64,000 nt of DNA, taken from Sulfurimonas sp. HSL3-7 (GTDB lineage Bacteria; Campylobacterota; Campylobacteria; Campylobacterales; Sulfurimonadaceae). The notes below the pieces were generated by a model, which did no database searches, had not been told where the DNA came from, and worked only from the letters and a program-made list of their open reading frames with translations. Where the stretch lies: the NCBI RefSeq assembly GCF_039645985.1, contig NZ_CP147919.1, positions 496,001 through 560,000 on the forward strand. The letters run 5' to 3'. The position numbers were made by a program, and so were the translations under genes. Within the stretch, counting starts at the first letter, position 1. Each line of letters starts with the position of its first letter. Below, one piece after another: positions 27,573 through 35,246 of this stretch.

Positions 27573-27836
27573 ATGACAAATGTAGAAGATCTGATCGACC
27601 TGCTTAAAAACGATATTATCCCCGAGATCGAAGACGTCATAGACGGGCTGTTTGAGCTGATCAACGATACCAAAACGGCAACCGATGATGTGAAAAAGGA
27701 GCTGGCAGAGCTTCAGGAACTCAAGACCGATTTCAAAGTGATGCTCGAAGAGGCGGAAGCGGGCGAGATCGATGAAGAGGAAGCGGGCGAGATCATCGCC
27801 GAGATCGACGAAATGCGTTCTGAAGGCGAAGCGTAG
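27573..27836 (+). CDS. Small acidic coiled-coil protein, unknown function
   Basis: 87 residues, about one third Asp/Glu, with heptad spacing through most of its length (LIDLLKNDIIPEIEDVIDGLFELI; VKKELAELQELKTDFKVMLEEAE) and no membrane segment. The region GEIDEEEAGEIIAEIDEM repeats EEAGEI. It is cytoplasmic by appearance and 34 bases behind the thioredoxin gene. It is not assigned to a family. It ends three bases before the convergent epimerase gene. Confidence 0.6.
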   Translation: MTNVEDLIDLLKNDIIPEIEDVIDGLFELINDTKTATDDVKKELAELQELKTDFKVMLEEAEAGEIDEEEAGEIIAEIDEMRSEGEA

Positions 27837-27839
27837 TCT

Positions 27840-29129
27840 TTACCTCTGCTGCAGCGAGATCAGCCTCTCTTTCTGCGAACGCGACATCTTCTTAATTTCC
27901 AACTCTCTTTTCAAAGCACTGCTTTTTGAGCGGTGTTTCTCCTCATAAACGACTTTAACGGGACGTCTTGCCTTGGTGTACTTGGCACCTTTCGGCGAGT
28001 TGTTGTGCTCGTCCAGGCGCTTGTCCAGCTCTTTGGCAATGCCGGTGTAGAAGCTGTTGTCGGAACACTGCAGGATATACAGGCTGTAAATATCATCCTC
28101 TTCAAGCGTGATGGTGTTGTTGAAAAATTGCAGGCCTGTCCCTGTCGGGATCTTTTTGTAAAGCAGCGGACTGTCGAGGTCGATATGGCTGAAGGCGTCG
28201 CTGTAAGCCATCACCAGCTGGGCGGTCAGGGCGATGGAGGTCGGCCCCTCCAGCATCGATCCCATCATGCATTTGACTCCGTTTTTACGGCAGTACTCGA
28301 TGATCTCGATCGCCCTGGATATTCCCCCGCACTTCATCAGTTTGATGTTGATGAGATCAGCCGCTCTGTTCTCGACGACCTTTTTGGCATCTTCCAGTGT
28401 AAAGACCGCCTCATCGGCCAATATCGCAATGGGACTTTTCTCGGTGATCTGTCGCAAACCTTCAATATCACTGCCGACCACCGGCTGCTCGATCAGCTCG
28501 ATGTTCAGCGGCGCGATCGCCTTGATGATATGCAGCGATTCGTCAACGTCCCACGCCTGGTTGGCATCGATCAGCAGACGCGCTTCGGGTACGGCTTCTC
28601 TAACAGTTTCGATGCGTGCTATATCGAGGCCGTCTCTTCCGCCGACTTTTACTTTGAGGATGTCAAAGCCGCGTCCATAGGCCTCTCTGGCATCGTCGGC
28701 CATCTCCTGCGGCGATTTCAGGCTGATCGTCACGGCGCTCTGAAGCGGTTTCGGTGATGCCCCCAGAAACGCAACAAGGGAGCTGTTGTCTGAAACAGCG
28801 GCGAGGTCGTACAGCGCCATGTCAACGGCCGCTTTGGCACTGCTGTTGCCTTTACAGCAGGTGTGCAGAAGCTTGAGCAGTCCGGTCAGCTCAAAAGTCT
28901 CTCCGACAAGCTTTGGCGCGATGCTCTTTTTGATGGTATGCGCAATCGTTTTGAGGCCTTCGCCCGTTATCGCCTTGGTGGCAGGCGCTGCACCGTAGCC
29001 GATGTTCGGGGTGTCGGTGTGAATAGCAATACGGATGTTCTCAACATCGTCCACTCTGCGAAGGGCGGTGATAAACGGAGTGCGCAGCGGGATCTTTTCG
29101 ATCTCAAGCGTAATATGCGTAATGATCAT
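27840..29129 (-). CDS. L-Ala-D/L-Glu (dipeptide) epimerase fused to a GIY-YIG domain
   Basis: 429 residues in one frame. Residues 1-~340 are an enolase-superfamily dipeptide epimerase: KVKVGG (catalytic KxK), DANQAW, ELIEQP and LADEAV (metal ligands) and IKLMKCGG (second Lys). Residues ~345-429 are a UPF0213-type GIY-YIG domain (YSLYILQCSDNSFYTGIAKELDKRLDEHN; KYTKARRPVKVVYEE). No stop or ribosome site separates them. The first part epimerises murein-derived Ala-Glu; the second is nuclease-like with unknown role. Last gene of the amidase-DUF819-epimerase operon, overlapping DUF819 by four bases. Confidence 0.88.
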   Translation of the reverse strand: MIITHITLEIEKIPLRTPFITALRRVDDVENIRIAIHTDTPNIGYGAAPATKAITGEGLKTIAHTIKKSIAPKLVGETFELTGLLKLLHTCCKGNSSAKAAVDMALYDLAAVSDNSSLVAFLGASPKPLQSAVTISLKSPQEMADDAREAYGRGFDILKVKVGGRDGLDIARIETVREAVPEARLLIDANQAWDVDESLHIIKAIAPLNIELIEQPVVGSDIEGLRQITEKSPIAILADEAVFTLEDAKKVVENRAADLINIKLMKCGGISRAIEIIEYCRKNGVKCMMGSMLEGPTSIALTAQLVMAYSDAFSHIDLDSPLLYKKIPTGTGLQFFNNTITLEEDDIYSLYILQCSDNSFYTGIAKELDKRLDEHNNSPKGAKYTKARRPVKVVYEEKHRSKSSALKRELEIKKMSRSQKERLISLQQR

Positions 29130-30256
29130 CCGGCGATACCTTGCAGGATGTAGCCGATCGCCAGTCCGGCAAAGGTACCGATGAGGTAGCCCATGATCGC
29201 CATCAGTACTGCGATACCGATGAGGGAGCGGTGATAGGCAGCGGCCAGTATGGGCGCCGAGGCGACCCCGCCGATATTGGCCAGGGAGGCGACCCCTATG
29301 CTGAAAAGGTCAAGTTTGAACAGTTTCGCGGCGATGACCATGATTGCTGCGTGCAGCAGCAATATCAGCAGCCCTATGCCCAGGTAGAGCGGCACCGCCT
29401 CGAACCCGCGGAGGTGGGCCTGTGAACCGATAAGTGCGATCAGGAACATCAGCATAGCACCGGCGAGCAGAGGCGAACCTGCTATATCCCTGAGCGGTGT
29501 ACGTGAAGCTATCACGCCAAAAAGTGTGGCAAAGAGAACACTCCAGGTGGTTTGAGAGAGGCCGATCGGAAACGAAGCGAGCATGTTTCCGAGGTAGGCG
29601 ATGAGGAGCGAGAAGGCAAAAAGCAGCACAAGAGGCCATGGTTTGATCTTTTTGCTCTCCTGCTCTGTATCGACACTCTTGAATCGGAGGGGCGCGTTTG
29701 TCCAGCGGTTGAAAGCAGGGGCAAAGGCGACCAGAAAGAGCAGGGTCATCACCCAGACGGTGTAGTCGATGGAGTCGACGATCAGCGCATACCCCATCAG
29801 CTCTTCACGGACACCGAGTGCGCCGGCAACGGCCAGCATGTTGGCGGTACCGCCCGTCCAGCTTCCGGCCAGCGTGGCAAAGACGCCGGCAGCGTCGTTG
29901 TCCAGAGAAAAGAGCCAGAACAGCGCGACAAAAGCAAAAGAGAGCGAGAGTACGGAAGCCACATAGGCGATGATGAGGGATCTTCCGAGTCCGGCAAAGG
30001 CTTTGAGATCGATCTGCAGGAGCATCACAAAAAGCATGGCCGGCAGCAGCACTGTTTTGACGCTTTTATAGCTTGCGTGTATCGTTTCATTTTCCTGCCA
30101 CAGGCCCAACTGCGCCAAAAGCATCGCAGCGGCATAGATGAGAACGACAGCCGGCAGAAAGGTAAAAACCCTGTATCTGCTGACTTTTTCCAGAGCGCCG
30201 AGCATGCCGGCAAGCAGGGCAAGACTTAACAGATAAAAGAGCGGCGTGGCGATCAT
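29126..30256 (-). CDS. DUF819 (YjcL-like) integral membrane protein
   Basis: 376 residues with about eleven membrane helices. The family signature LAGSWTGGTANMLAVAGALG lies near residue 130. DUF819 has a duplicated transporter-like fold, but its substrate is unknown. Here it is coupled by ATGA overlaps on both sides, to a secreted murein amidase upstream and a murein dipeptide epimerase downstream. This suggests it handles muropeptides or the released Ala-Glu peptides, most likely as an importer. That role is inference from context. Confidence 0.85.
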   Translation of the reverse strand: MIATPLFYLLSLALLAGMLGALEKVSRYRVFTFLPAVVLIYAAAMLLAQLGLWQENETIHASYKSVKTVLLPAMLFVMLLQIDLKAFAGLGRSLIIAYVASVLSLSFAFVALFWLFSLDNDAAGVFATLAGSWTGGTANMLAVAGALGVREELMGYALIVDSIDYTVWVMTLLFLVAFAPAFNRWTNAPLRFKSVDTEQESKKIKPWPLVLLFAFSLLIAYLGNMLASFPIGLSQTTWSVLFATLFGVIASRTPLRDIAGSPLLAGAMLMFLIALIGSQAHLRGFEAVPLYLGIGLLILLLHAAIMVIAAKLFKLDLFSIGVASLANIGGVASAPILAAAYHRSLIGIAVLMAIMGYLIGTFAGLAIGYILQGIAG

Positions 30257-30897
30257 GGGCAGGGTGCTTGTTTGAGCGCAGGCAGGGTGATTCGAAGGTC
30301 TAGCATGAACTTCTCGCCCGGATCCTCTTTCTCTGTACGGTAGCTTCGGTCTTTTTCAAGCCAGAGAGGACTCTTTTCAAAACAGCGGTATTCGGAGTGG
30401 CCGATGAGGTATTCGATGCTGCTGTATGTTTTTGTGAGGTGATCGATGAGGGCGATGTTTGCCTGCAGCTGTTTCGGGGTCAAATCACCGAGGTTACCCA
30501 CATTTTCGATGCCGATGCTGCTGTAGTTCAGCCCGATGACATGGCGTCCCATCCAGTTCTCAGGCATGAGCTGATAGATGGTGCCGTCACGGTCGACCAG
30601 GTAGGGGACTGCGACATTTACTGTCGTGTGTTTACCCGAGATATCGCTTCGGCTTGCAGGCAGCTCTTCATTGTCAAAAGCGTCGAAGGAGCCCTTCAGT
30701 GTCGGGATCGCCGTATAATGAATGACGATCATACGCGGGACAATAGTGATATCGGCGGGAGAGAATCCGTAATGTGTTTGGATATACTCTAAGGTGAGCT
30801 GCTTGCGATGCTCGCTGAAACGGATCGGTTTCTGGATGATCTCAAGCGCATAGCCTGTTGTGAAAAATGTAAGAATGAGCAGTAGTGATTTAATCAT
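30253..30897 (-). CDS. N-acetylmuramoyl-L-alanine amidase (Amidase_2, AmiD-like)
   Basis: 214 residues from the ATG at 30897, which gives a clean signal peptide (SLLLILTFFTTGYA). The Amidase_2 zinc ligands appear as IVIHYTAI, GLNYSSIGIENVG and the distal IGHSEYR. It splits the bond between muramic acid and the stem peptide in the periplasm. Overlap with the DUF819 start is four bases. A longer start at 30939 would place a non-signal segment before the hydrophobic core. Confidence 0.88.
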   Translation of the reverse strand: MIKSLLLILTFFTTGYALEIIQKPIRFSEHRKQLTLEYIQTHYGFSPADITIVPRMIVIHYTAIPTLKGSFDAFDNEELPASRSDISGKHTTVNVAVPYLVDRDGTIYQLMPENWMGRHVIGLNYSSIGIENVGNLGDLTPKQLQANIALIDHLTKTYSSIEYLIGHSEYRCFEKSPLWLEKDRSYRTEKEDPGEKFMLDLRITLPALKQAPCP

Positions 30898-31023
30898 GCG
30901 CCCATTATATAGCGTAGCAGCTATCAAAACGGTTAACAAAAATGGAATATAATTTGCTAAACGTTTAAAGTGCCATCATGGATTGTAGAGATCCACAATA
31001 GGGGGATGAAGGAGTCTGTTGAA

Positions 31024-31407
31024 ATGTCCGAGATAAAAAAACGATTACTCAAGAAACATCCGAGCGAGGATGCTGTCAAGTTGGCAAACAGGATCTATTA
31101 TACATCGCTACAACAGAGAGAACCGTATGTCTATATCTCGATGAATGCCTTGTGCAAGCTTTTTAACAAGCCGGATGCAGAAGAGTGCAAAGTCTATCTG
31201 ACCGCGCTTCTTGAAGAGTTGACTGAACCGGTAGCCGTCAAAGACTTCACATATAACCGAAAAAAGATCAAGTGGCAGGTGATCAGTTTTATCAGCTATG
31301 CGTTTACTCTTGAGAATGGCGATGAGTATGTCGATATTGAGATCGATCCGATGTTCATCGAGGTGATGAAAGCTGTGGAAGTCGAACCTTACATTAATTT
31401 CCAATAA
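31024..31407 (+). CDS. Conserved-looking protein of unknown function, possible winged helix
   Basis: About 127 residues from ATG 31024 (AAGGAG nine bases before). The sequence DAVKLANRIYYTSLQQREPYVYISMNALCKLF followed by FISYAFTLENGDEYVDIEIDPMFIEVM faintly resembles winged-helix replication-initiator (Rep_3) architecture, but no origin repeats are nearby and I do not claim that function. A TATAAT at 30948-30953 gives a promoter. The exonuclease gene follows 36 bases later and may be co-transcribed. Confidence 0.55.
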   Translation: MSEIKKRLLKKHPSEDAVKLANRIYYTSLQQREPYVYISMNALCKLFNKPDAEECKVYLTALLEELTEPVAVKDFTYNRKKIKWQVISFISYAFTLENGDEYVDIEIDPMFIEVMKAVEVEPYINFQ

Positions 31408-31443
31408 TCTATAATCGCAGATACTTTTTTTGAAGGCCGGTGG

Positions 31444-32193
31444 ATGGCAAAATATATTATTTTAGATACTGAGACGACGGGGGCGGGTGAAAAAGACCGT
31501 GTGATTCAATTGGGCTATATGGTGTTGGACCCGGGAAAGCCGACAGAGATTCATAATGAGCTCTGTTCCAGCGAGGTGCCGATAGAGATCGGTGCCATGG
31601 AGGTGCATAACATCACACCTGAGATGATCGAAGGCAAACCCCTCTGCATCGAGATAAGAGCCTATCAGCGTCTGATCGAGCTGAACAGTCCGGAAAACTA
31701 CATGATCATCCATAACGCCCCGTTTGATATCGGCATGCTTGAAAAAGAGGGATTTGCGCTGGAGATGAAGTTGATCGATACGCTTCGTGTGGCCAAACAT
31801 GTCTTCCCGGACTCGGAGTATCACCGTCTGCAATATTTTCGCTATGCATTGGAGCTCTACAAAGAGGAGGAGTCTGAAGCGGCAAAACTGGGTATCGAAC
31901 TCAAAGCGCATGATGCCCTGGGCGATGTCCTCTTTTTGAAACTCCTGCTTTCCAAGCTTCGCGAGGCCGTTGAAAAACAGTTTCCCGGTATGAACGCCGT
32001 TGAAAAGATGGTCGCGCTGACCAAAGAGCCGGTCTTTATTACCAAACCGATGCGTTTTGGAAAACACAAAGGCAAGACAATCCAGGAACTTGCACAGGAA
32101 GATGCAGGGTATCTACGCTGGATGATGGAGAATATGCAAAATCTTGATGAAGATGTACGCTATACGATACGAAAAGTACTGGAAGGGTATTGA
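31444..32193 (+). CDS. DEDDh 3'-5' exonuclease with ExoX-type C-terminal domain
   Basis: 249 residues. Exo I LDTETTG, Exo II HNAPFDIG and Exo III HDALGD (His four before Asp) define a DnaQ-like DEDDh nuclease. The C-terminal part MRFGKHKGKTIQELAQEDAGYLRWMMEN is the small domain found at the end of exodeoxyribonuclease X. Likely a DNA repair or proofreading-type nuclease acting on single-stranded ends. All catalytic residues are present. Confidence 0.9.
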   Translation: MAKYIILDTETTGAGEKDRVIQLGYMVLDPGKPTEIHNELCSSEVPIEIGAMEVHNITPEMIEGKPLCIEIRAYQRLIELNSPENYMIIHNAPFDIGMLEKEGFALEMKLIDTLRVAKHVFPDSEYHRLQYFRYALELYKEEESEAAKLGIELKAHDALGDVLFLKLLLSKLREAVEKQFPGMNAVEKMVALTKEPVFITKPMRFGKHKGKTIQELAQEDAGYLRWMMENMQNLDEDVRYTIRKVLEGY

Positions 32194-32234
32194 TTATTCA
32201 AATCGTACGGGTTTGTGAATTGGTTTAATTTTTT

Positions 32235-32474
32235 TTAGTGTGATCTTTTTTTGCAGGCGATGTAAAGATCGAAGAGAAGAAAAACTGCCAGGGTCAACAG
32301 GAGCAATAAGAAAACGGTTCCGAGCCCAAAAACGATGAGGTTGTCCGTCTCATTGGCAAAAAACAGGATAATACTGCCACTCAGCATAAATATGAGTATT
32401 GTCGATAACAAAATGCCGAGATTTGTTACCGAACGGTGCAAAGTACTTCCTTTTCTGAAAGCAATTGTAGCCAT
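32235..32474 (-). CDS. Small two-helix membrane protein, unknown function
   Basis: 79 residues with two membrane helices (LGILLSTILIFMLSGSIILFF and LIVFGLGTVFLLLLLTLAVFLLF) and a basic tail (CKKRSH). No family recognised. Its end lies close to the T-rich stretch after the convergent exonuclease gene. Weak upstream ribosome site (AGGAAG), so a modest confidence. Confidence 0.5.
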   Translation of the reverse strand: MATIAFRKGSTLHRSVTNLGILLSTILIFMLSGSIILFFANETDNLIVFGLGTVFLLLLLTLAVFLLFDLYIACKKRSH

Positions 32475-32499
32475 ATGAAATGTGAAAAAAATGTTGGAT

Positions 32500-32527
32500 T
32501 CTGTCTGCTTTTTTAAAGGCAGACAGA
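32500..32527 (-). terminator. Intrinsic terminator after the Sel1-like gene
   Basis: Perfect 9-pair stem TCTGTCTGC (32500-32508) with GCAGACAGA (32519-32527). On the minus strand it lies 21 bases past the Sel1-like stop and is followed by ATCCAACATTTTTTT, a plausible though slightly displaced T-run. Confidence 0.6.
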
Positions 32528-32547
32528 TTTAGAAAGACTAGCGGTGT

Positions 32548-32811
32548 TTAAAACAGGTTTTTTGTAGAGATCTGGATCTCGCTCAAGGCATAGGCGGCGT
32601 CGCGGTGCCCTTCGCGGCGTGCCATCGTCCACCATTTTGCGGCCTGCTCGATGTCTTTCTCAACCCCTTCGCCGTCGTGACACATCAGACCGAGATAGTA
32701 TTGCGCCTCGGCGTTGCGCTGAAAGGCGCCAAAGGGATAGAGCATCTCATATGCTTCTTCAAATTTATCGTCGTTATAGAGGGCGATGCCGTTTGCGACA
32801 CTCTTTTCCAT
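32548..32811 (-). CDS. Sel1/TPR-like small repeat protein
   Basis: 87 residues. One TPR-like unit (GIALYNDDKFEEAYEMLYPFGAF) is followed by one clear Sel1 repeat (AEAQYYLGLMCHDGEGVEKDIEQAAKWWTMARREG). No signal peptide, so probably cytoplasmic; such repeats bind protein partners. It is divergent from the repeat-protein/MoxR/VWA operon, 75 bases away, and could be functionally linked to it. Confidence 0.75.
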   Translation of the reverse strand: MEKSVANGIALYNDDKFEEAYEMLYPFGAFQRNAEAQYYLGLMCHDGEGVEKDIEQAAKWWTMARREGHRDAAYALSEIQISTKNLF

Positions 32812-32886
32812 CTCATATCCTTTAGAAAATCTTGTGAAATTATAGCTAACTCAAAGGCATTAGCCCAATATGATTATAATAACATC

Positions 32887-34236
32887 ATGAATTTTGATGC
32901 GTTAGAGAATAAGAACATTATGCTTTTCGGCAAAACCAGGGCATTGAGTGCGGATGAGTTTACGATGCAGCTTCGAAACCACAATATCCGCATTGTCAAT
33001 GATAGCACGGCGGATGTCGCCCTGATTGTTGAAGGGCGCCTGGTTAATCCGATAGAACAGGATCAGCTCGATAAACTCTATGAAGAGAGAGTCGCACCGA
33101 TGATCGAGATCGCCGACCTGGAAAAATGGTTGTGTGCCAGCATCGATGCCGATAAGCTTCTGATGAGCCTCAAGCTCAGTGGTGACCGCAACCGCCTGAT
33201 GGGGTACCTGCAAAACCCTTATATCTCCAACGCGTTTTTTTTGCGTCTTCTAAAACTCTACAACTGGGAAGGTCTCGGCTTTTTTGAAAGCGATGACAAC
33301 CGCGATATCACTGCCGCGCTGATCAGCCGCTTTTATGAGAACATCGAACGCAATCACAATGTCCAGTACGCCAATATGGGGATCATGCACCTGCTCCACC
33401 AAAGCAGTGATCCCGGGTTGACCGAGACGATCGCTCTGCTGGCACCGCTGCAGAATGCACTCAAAGAGGGGTGCGATAACTCGACACGGAAGATACTCAA
33501 TACGATCGCACTGCATCCGGCCACGTCCACAAAGGTGTTGAAACAGTGGCTCAAAAAGGGGAGTGACGCGATACAGATACTCATTGCCATGCGCCATGAT
33601 CTTGACCTGCAGCTGCAGCAGTATCTTCTCAACCTTAACAAAGCGGTCATCAATGAGGCACTCTCGTTGAACACCTCGATCGAACATGAGATCGCGGAGA
33701 TCCTGCTGGCGATGTTTCCGGAGAACATTGCCAAGCATATTGCTCTGGACGATGCGCTGTATCGCCATCTTGCTGAAGAGTACGCACTGGAGTTGGCGCA
33801 AAACCCGACCCTGACCCCGGCGATGCAAAAAGAGCTGCTGGGCGAAGATGAAGATGTTCAGGTTGCTCTTGCCGGCAATGCAAAGATCGACGACTCTGTT
33901 TTTAACGCCCTTCTGGAGAGTAAGAAGGTCGATGTACTGCGCAGGCTGATAGCGAATCCACAGATGCCGCAGGAGACACTGAAAGCGCTTTTCGAAGAAG
34001 ATGCAGAACGTCTCGGTGCCGATATCGCCGCCAATGCCAAAACCGATGTTGCCATCTTAAACCAGCTTGCCCAATCAGAAGATGTAGAAGTCCTGCTCGC
34101 GTTGGCTAAAAACCCTTCAACGCCTGTCGGACTGCTCTATCAGTTCCAGCTCGACAGGCGGCTGGAACGCGCCGTCAAAGAGAATCCGAGTTTCGGAAAA
34201 CATATCCAGCGCGATAATATCGGCTGGGATGTCTAA
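32887..34236 (+). CDS. Repeat protein (LRV/HEAT-like) with BRCT-like N-terminus, MoxR-operon partner
   Basis: 449 residues from ATG 32887. Residues 1-~60 (NIMLFGKTRALSADEFTMQL, IVNDSTADVALIVEG) resemble a BRCT fold. From ~290 to the end runs a series of ~24-residue helical repeats of leucine-rich-variant type (LAQNPTLTPAMQKELL; LAGNAKIDDSVFNALL; LIANPQMPQETLKALF; IAANAKTDVAILNQLA; LAKNPSTPVGLLYQF). It is probably a scaffold or adaptor. Eleven bases later comes a MoxR ATPase, then a VWA protein, forming an operon. Function unknown. The frame is open further upstream, but that extension lies across the divergent gene's promoter. Confidence 0.72.
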   Translation: MNFDALENKNIMLFGKTRALSADEFTMQLRNHNIRIVNDSTADVALIVEGRLVNPIEQDQLDKLYEERVAPMIEIADLEKWLCASIDADKLLMSLKLSGDRNRLMGYLQNPYISNAFFLRLLKLYNWEGLGFFESDDNRDITAALISRFYENIERNHNVQYANMGIMHLLHQSSDPGLTETIALLAPLQNALKEGCDNSTRKILNTIALHPATSTKVLKQWLKKGSDAIQILIAMRHDLDLQLQQYLLNLNKAVINEALSLNTSIEHEIAEILLAMFPENIAKHIALDDALYRHLAEEYALELAQNPTLTPAMQKELLGEDEDVQVALAGNAKIDDSVFNALLESKKVDVLRRLIANPQMPQETLKALFEEDAERLGADIAANAKTDVAILNQLAQSEDVEVLLALAKNPSTPVGLLYQFQLDRRLERAVKENPSFGKHIQRDNIGWDV

Positions 34237-34247
34237 AAGGAGAAGAT

Positions 34248-35243
34248 GTGTATTCAAAAGAGGTGACCAGCTCGTTAACGGCGATGATCAAAGCCCAGAT
34301 CCCGACCTTTCTCTGGGGCCCGCCGGGCATAGGCAAATCATCGATCGTCAAACAGATCGCACAGGCCAATGCGTACGAATTTATTGACCTGCGTCTCTCT
34401 TTGATGGACCCGACCGACCTCAAAGGGATCCCTTTTTATGATAAAGAGGCCCATCAGGCACTCTGGGCACCCCCCTCATTTCTGCCGCGCGAGGGCAGAG
34501 GGATCCTTTTTCTGGATGAGCTCAACTCCGCGCCGCCGGCGGTGCAGGCTTCGGCATACCAGCTGATACTCGACCGCAAAGTGGGCGAATACACTCTGCC
34601 CGAGGGATGGGCGATCATCGCCGCCGGTAACCGCGAAGGTGACCGCGGCGTGGTCTACCGCATGCCGTCGCCGCTGGCGAACCGTTTTGTGCATCTCGAG
34701 ATGGATGTGAATGTGGAAGACTGGCGTGACTGGGCCTATGGTGCGGGTATGGACGAACGTGTTATCGCCTACATCGGCTATAAAAGCGACGACCTCTTCT
34801 CTTTTGATCCGACGAAGAACGAGAAGAGCTTTGCCACACCTCGGAGCTGGGAGTTTGTCAGTTCCGTTCTCCGAAGCGAGATGGACGAGAAGCTGCTTTT
34901 GGAGACGATCGGCGGGGCAATCGGAAAAGACCGGGCGGTCCGTTTTCTGAGCTTTGCCAAGGTGATGCACAAACTCCCTGACATTGCGGCCATCCTCTCC
35001 GGCGGAGAAGGGGCGTATCCCGAAGAGGTGGAGGTGCTACATGCCCTTGCCACAGGGCTTGTCATGGCGATCAGAGAAAATTTCTCAAAAGAGCGCATGG
35101 ACAATCTGCTGCACTATACGCTCGGTCTGCAGAGTGAGTTTGCGGTAATGATCGTTCAGGACCTTCAGCGGGCGGGTTACACGATGGAAGACCAGAAAGT
35201 CTTTGACAAATGGGTAGCCAAGTTCGCCTACCTGCTCGCCTAG
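34248..35243 (+). CDS. MoxR-family AAA+ ATPase
   Basis: 331 residues. Walker A GPPGIGKSSIVKQIA (~24-38), Walker B GILFLDELNSAPPAVQAS, sensor 1 IIAAGNREGDRG and a C-terminal lid mark a MoxR AAA+ protein. The start is GTG 34248; the ATG two bases earlier is out of frame. MoxR ATPases work with VWA proteins to remodel or insert metals into target complexes, as in RavA/ViaA, NorQ/NorD and CbbQ/CbbO. The client here is unknown. Confidence 0.9.
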   Translation: MYSKEVTSSLTAMIKAQIPTFLWGPPGIGKSSIVKQIAQANAYEFIDLRLSLMDPTDLKGIPFYDKEAHQALWAPPSFLPREGRGILFLDELNSAPPAVQASAYQLILDRKVGEYTLPEGWAIIAAGNREGDRGVVYRMPSPLANRFVHLEMDVNVEDWRDWAYGAGMDERVIAYIGYKSDDLFSFDPTKNEKSFATPRSWEFVSSVLRSEMDEKLLLETIGGAIGKDRAVRFLSFAKVMHKLPDIAAILSGGEGAYPEEVEVLHALATGLVMAIRENFSKERMDNLLHYTLGLQSEFAVMIVQDLQRAGYTMEDQKVFDKWVAKFAYLLA

Positions 35244-35246
35244 ATC

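Noticed and set aside
31024-31407. Plasmid replication initiator
   Set aside because: Resemblance is faint and no iterons, partition genes or other replicon traces are nearby.
34246-34248. ATG as start of the MoxR ATPase
   Set aside because: It is out of frame; the in-frame start is the GTG two bases on.
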